A DNA stretch of 64,000 nt, taken from an uncultured Prevotellaceae bacterium. Its GTDB lineage: Bacteria > Bacteroidota > Bacteroidia > Bacteroidales > Bacteroidaceae. The notes below the pieces were generated by a model. That model was not told where the DNA came from. It did not search any database and saw nothing but the letters and a program-made list of their open reading frames with translations. The stretch is taken from contig CALDLA010000099.1 in the NCBI GenBank assembly GCA_937898415.1, forward strand, positions 1 through 64,000. The letters run 5' to 3'. The position numbers and the translations under genes are program-made. Each line of letters begins with the position of its first letter. Within the stretch, counting starts at the first letter, position 1. Positions 61,496 to 64,000 of the stretch are shown here, one piece after another.

Positions 61496-64000
61496 GTGAA
61501 GGTTTTCAAACATATCGTCAACTGGATTATATGGACTGCCATTGGTCTGTATGCCATTGTCATGTTAGCTATTCACACGCCCTGGGTACAGCGTCAGATG
61601 GGCAATAAGGTTTCAGAAATCGTGGGAAAGAAACTTGGTACCAAGGTTGAAGTGGGACGTATAGACCTCGGATTCCTCAACCGACTGATTCTCGACAGCG
61701 TCATCATCTACGACCAGAAGAGCCAACCGATGCTACAGGTGGCCCGCATGACTGCCAAAATGGACATGGCGCCGCTGGCCGTTGGCCGCATCCACATCTC
61801 GTCGGCACAGGTCTTCGGTGCCAAACTGCGTTTGGAAAGACCGACGGCTGACGCCCCCACTAACTTCCAGTTTGTGCTTGACTCACTGGTCTCCAAGGAC
61901 ACCACGAGTCACACCCCACTCGACCTGCGCATCAACTCTTTCATCATGCGCCGTAGTGCGGTGTCCTACGACCAATGGGACATTGCACCGACAGAGGGGA
62001 AGTTCAATCCGCAACACGTCAACTTACAGGACATCAGTGCCCATGTCATTCTCAAAGTACTGAAGGACGACAGTCTGAACATCAGTGTGAAACGTCTCAC
62101 CTTCCTGGAGCACTCGGGGCTGAACGTCCAGCATCTGGCCTTCCATCTAACGGCCGGCAATCAGGATGCAGCCTTACACGACTTTCAACTGCAACTGCCT
62201 AAGTCGTCCATCAACATTGATAGCATAACAGCCAGCTACAACCAGAAGCAGCTCGAGGAGTCACTACGCTTCAAAGGCAGGATTGCCAATACCAGCATCA
62301 CGCCTTCAGACCTTCAGTTCATCATTCCACAACTGGAGAACTACAACCATCGGATTGCCGTTTCCACCGATTTCCTTTATGAGAACCAGCAGCTGACTGT
62401 TCCACATTTCCAGGCGGAATCCAACCATCATGACCTCTCGCTCAAAGCCAACGGACACATCGGCCACTCACGCTATGGCAAGAACCCGTGGCAGTTGCAA
62501 GTTGACCGTCTTGAAGTGACGGACCAGGCTATCGACTTCGTTTCCCGGAACATCACGTCCCTGCCCGATGAGGTGATACGCTTGGGCAACATTCAGCTGA
62601 CCGGCAACTTTGAGGGCGATGCTGAAGGGACGCTTAGGGGGCAGACCATCGTAACAACGGATCTCGGACAGGTGGAGGCTCAAGGACAATTCACCGGAGA
62701 CAAGCATTTCGCCGGGCATCTGAAAACCAATGGCGTTGACGTCGGTCAGATCATCGCCAACGAAAAGATAGGCACCTTAGTCACTGACTTAGACGTCAGT
62801 GGCACGCTCAGCAGTCTGATTGACGCGAAAGGGCATATAGACAAGGTAGAATACGATGGCGAAGCCTATACAAACATCGACCTGAATGCGAATTATGCCG
62901 ACAGCCGCTTGACGGGATGGCTACAGATTGGCGACCCAAAGGTTTCAACCCGGTCAGAGGTTGACGTCAAGGGCACCAGCCTCAACGATGCCGTAGGTGT
63001 GGTAAGCCTGCACAAGCTGAATTTGCCCGAGAAGGATTACTATCTTGAGTATCTGCGTATAGAGTCGAAATTCGAGGACAGCCGCCGTCTGCTGACCCTG
63101 AACAGCGACTTCGCCCACGCCGACCTATCGGGCGACTTTGAATATTCAACACTGGTTCAGAGTTTTGCCAATGCCATAGGCTCAAAGCTCCCTACCCTGC
63201 CCGGACTGCCACCCATGAAGCATACCAATAACAATTTTTCCCTTGACATGACACTGGGGAAGACTGACTGGTTGAAATCGCTGTTCGGTGTTGACCTTGA
63301 CATTGACCAGCCTGTACAGCTGAATGCCGTCGTCAACGCCCACTCCCATCAGCTCATGGTTGATCTGACTGCACCTTCGTTTATCTATAACGACAACTGC
63401 TACCGTAACGGCAGCCTTCACATTAATGCACCACTCGATACGATGTTTGTCGAGGCTGCCATCAGCAAGTGCCAGGAGGAGAAAACCACACTGCTTGATT
63501 TGGACATCAAGGGTCATGCTGCTGACAACAACCTCACACTGGCCTTCGCATGGAACAACAACAACACCCAGAAGCCGGTAAGCGGCAAGCTGAATGTCAC
63601 CAGCAGCTTCTACCGCAGTTTCAACAACCAGGCTGAAGCCCACGTCAATGTCCTGCCGTCCTCTATCGTCATCGACAACTCCGTCTGGCAGATTGAGCCC
63701 TCTGATGTGCTGTACACGACTGACCGTCTGCTCATTGACCATTTCTCCGTACACAACGGCAAACAGGAGATACGGATTGACGGTACCGCATCGAAGAACA
63801 AAAACGACTCCATTGTCATCGACTTGGAGGGGGTTGAGGTTGCCTACATTTTAGACCTTGTCAACTTCGACGCCGTCTCGTTCTCGGGAAAGGCATCAGG
63901 AAAGGCCTTCGTGTCGTCGGTCATGAACGACCCTGACGCTACTGCCAACCTGCAGGTCAGTGACTTCAAGTTTGAGAATGGTCGTATGGGCGTCCTGAAT
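61496..64000 (+). CDS. TamB-like translocation/assembly protein, 3' end outside window
   Basis: An open frame of 835 codons runs to the window edge without a stop. It starts at GTG 61496, after an in-frame TGA at 61487, giving MKVFKHIVNWIIWTAIGLYA. Residues 9-27 form a membrane anchor, and the rest is a long periplasmic beta-rich chain. The segment TPWVQRQMGNKVSEIVGKKL is followed by VEVGRIDLGFLNRLILD, typical of the AsmA/TamB (DUF490) start in Bacteroidetes. Repeated strands such as GNIQLTGNFEGDAEGTLRG fit a lipid-conducting groove. TamB-like proteins span the periplasm and move phospholipids to, or aid protein insertion in, the outer membrane. The conserved DUF490 domain should lie beyond the window. 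It is divergent from nqrA. Confidence 0.85.
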   Translation, partial: MKVFKHIVNWIIWTAIGLYAIVMLAIHTPWVQRQMGNKVSEIVGKKLGTKVEVGRIDLGFLNRLILDSVIIYDQKSQPMLQVARMTAKMDMAPLAVGRIHISSAQVFGAKLRLERPTADAPTNFQFVLDSLVSKDTTSHTPLDLRINSFIMRRSAVSYDQWDIAPTEGKFNPQHVNLQDISAHVILKVLKDDSLNISVKRLTFLEHSGLNVQHLAFHLTAGNQDAALHDFQLQLPKSSINIDSITASYNQKQLEESLRFKGRIANTSITPSDLQFIIPQLENYNHRIAVSTDFLYENQQLTVPHFQAESNHHDLSLKANGHIGHSRYGKNPWQLQVDRLEVTDQAIDFVSRNITSLPDEVIRLGNIQLTGNFEGDAEGTLRGQTIVTTDLGQVEAQGQFTGDKHFAGHLKTNGVDVGQIIANEKIGTLVTDLDVSGTLSSLIDAKGHIDKVEYDGEAYTNIDLNANYADSRLTGWLQIGDPKVSTRSEVDVKGTSLNDAVGVVSLHKLNLPEKDYYLEYLRIESKFEDSRRLLTLNSDFAHADLSGDFEYSTLVQSFANAIGSKLPTLPGLPPMKHTNNNFSLDMTLGKTDWLKSLFGVDLDIDQPVQLNAVVNAHSHQLMVDLTAPSFIYNDNCYRNGSLHINAPLDTMFVEAAISKCQEEKTTLLDLDIKGHAADNNLTLAFAWNNNNTQKPVSGKLNVTSSFYRSFNNQAEAHVNVLPSSIVIDNSVWQIEPSDVLYTTDRLLIDHFSVHNGKQEIRIDGTASKNKNDSIVIDLEGVEVAYILDLVNFDAVSFSGKASGKAFVSSVMNDPDATANLQVSDFKFENGRMGVLN

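Overview
The window looks like a Bacteroidales chromosome, most probably Prevotella or a close relative. Promoters follow the Bacteroidetes pattern (TTTG, about 20 bp, TAnnTTTG). Families typical of the order are present (DUF3256, DUF4296, bifunctional nuclease plus UVR motif, Na+-NQR), and one giant exported protein belongs to a type I associate with Prevotella. The assignment rests on recognising families, not on a database search.

Layout. 1-799: the 3' end of a REP-associated tyrosine transposase-like gene. 826-25548: a single giant gene of about 8,240 codons for an exported protein. Its last three quarters carry about 120 (V/I/L)(Y/F)GGG units, organised into large collinear super-repeats. 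25.6-33.4 kb (+): an eight-gene run purC, menG, aroE, TPM-domain protein, lemA, purM, prfA, pyrF, with a promoter in front and an intrinsic terminator behind. 33.4-33.55 kb: a candidate small RNA on the minus strand. 33.6-42.0 kb (-): an eight-gene run read from ileS down through a DksA-like gene, lspA, a DUF4296 lipoprotein, a nucleoside permease, a bifunctional nuclease and rsmE to a DUF3256 gene. 42.2-45.4 kb (+): carB, divergent from ileS, then a strong terminator and a four-copy 22-bp palindrome array. 45.7-47.1 kb: map (-) and rlmH (+), divergent from overlapping promoters. 47.2-48.0 kb (-): a zinc metallopeptidase. 48.1-55.5 kb (-): a tightly packed run of sensor histidine kinase, NhaD-type antiporter, AAA-CYTH protein, SGNH esterase (CE12-like), GH43-like hydrolase and a second CE12-like esterase. 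55.7-61.3 kb (-): the complete nqrABCDEF operon. 61.5 kb to the end (+): the 5' part of a TamB-like gene.

How it fits together. The two central operons are housekeeping: purine and pyrimidine synthesis (purC, purM, pyrF, carB), menaquinone (menG), shikimate (aroE), translation (prfA, ileS, rsmE, rlmH, map) and lipoprotein maturation (lspA next to a lipoprotein). Menaquinone made with MenG is the expected electron acceptor of Na+-NQR, and the Na+ gradient NQR builds could drive the NhaD-type antiporter. The CE12/GH43/CE12 trio suggests processing of acetylated pectin (rhamnogalacturonan), probably under the periplasmic-sensing kinase that heads the same transcription unit.

The most unusual parts are the giant repeat protein, the 22-bp palindrome array after carB, a 9-bp tandem repeat family found both between purC and menG and in frame inside ileS, and the candidate small RNA. 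No tRNA, rRNA, CRISPR array or complete insertion sequence was recognised. No gene-free stretch exceeds 300 bases; the longest (45430-45728) holds the carB terminator and the palindrome array, and beyond those I see nothing in it.
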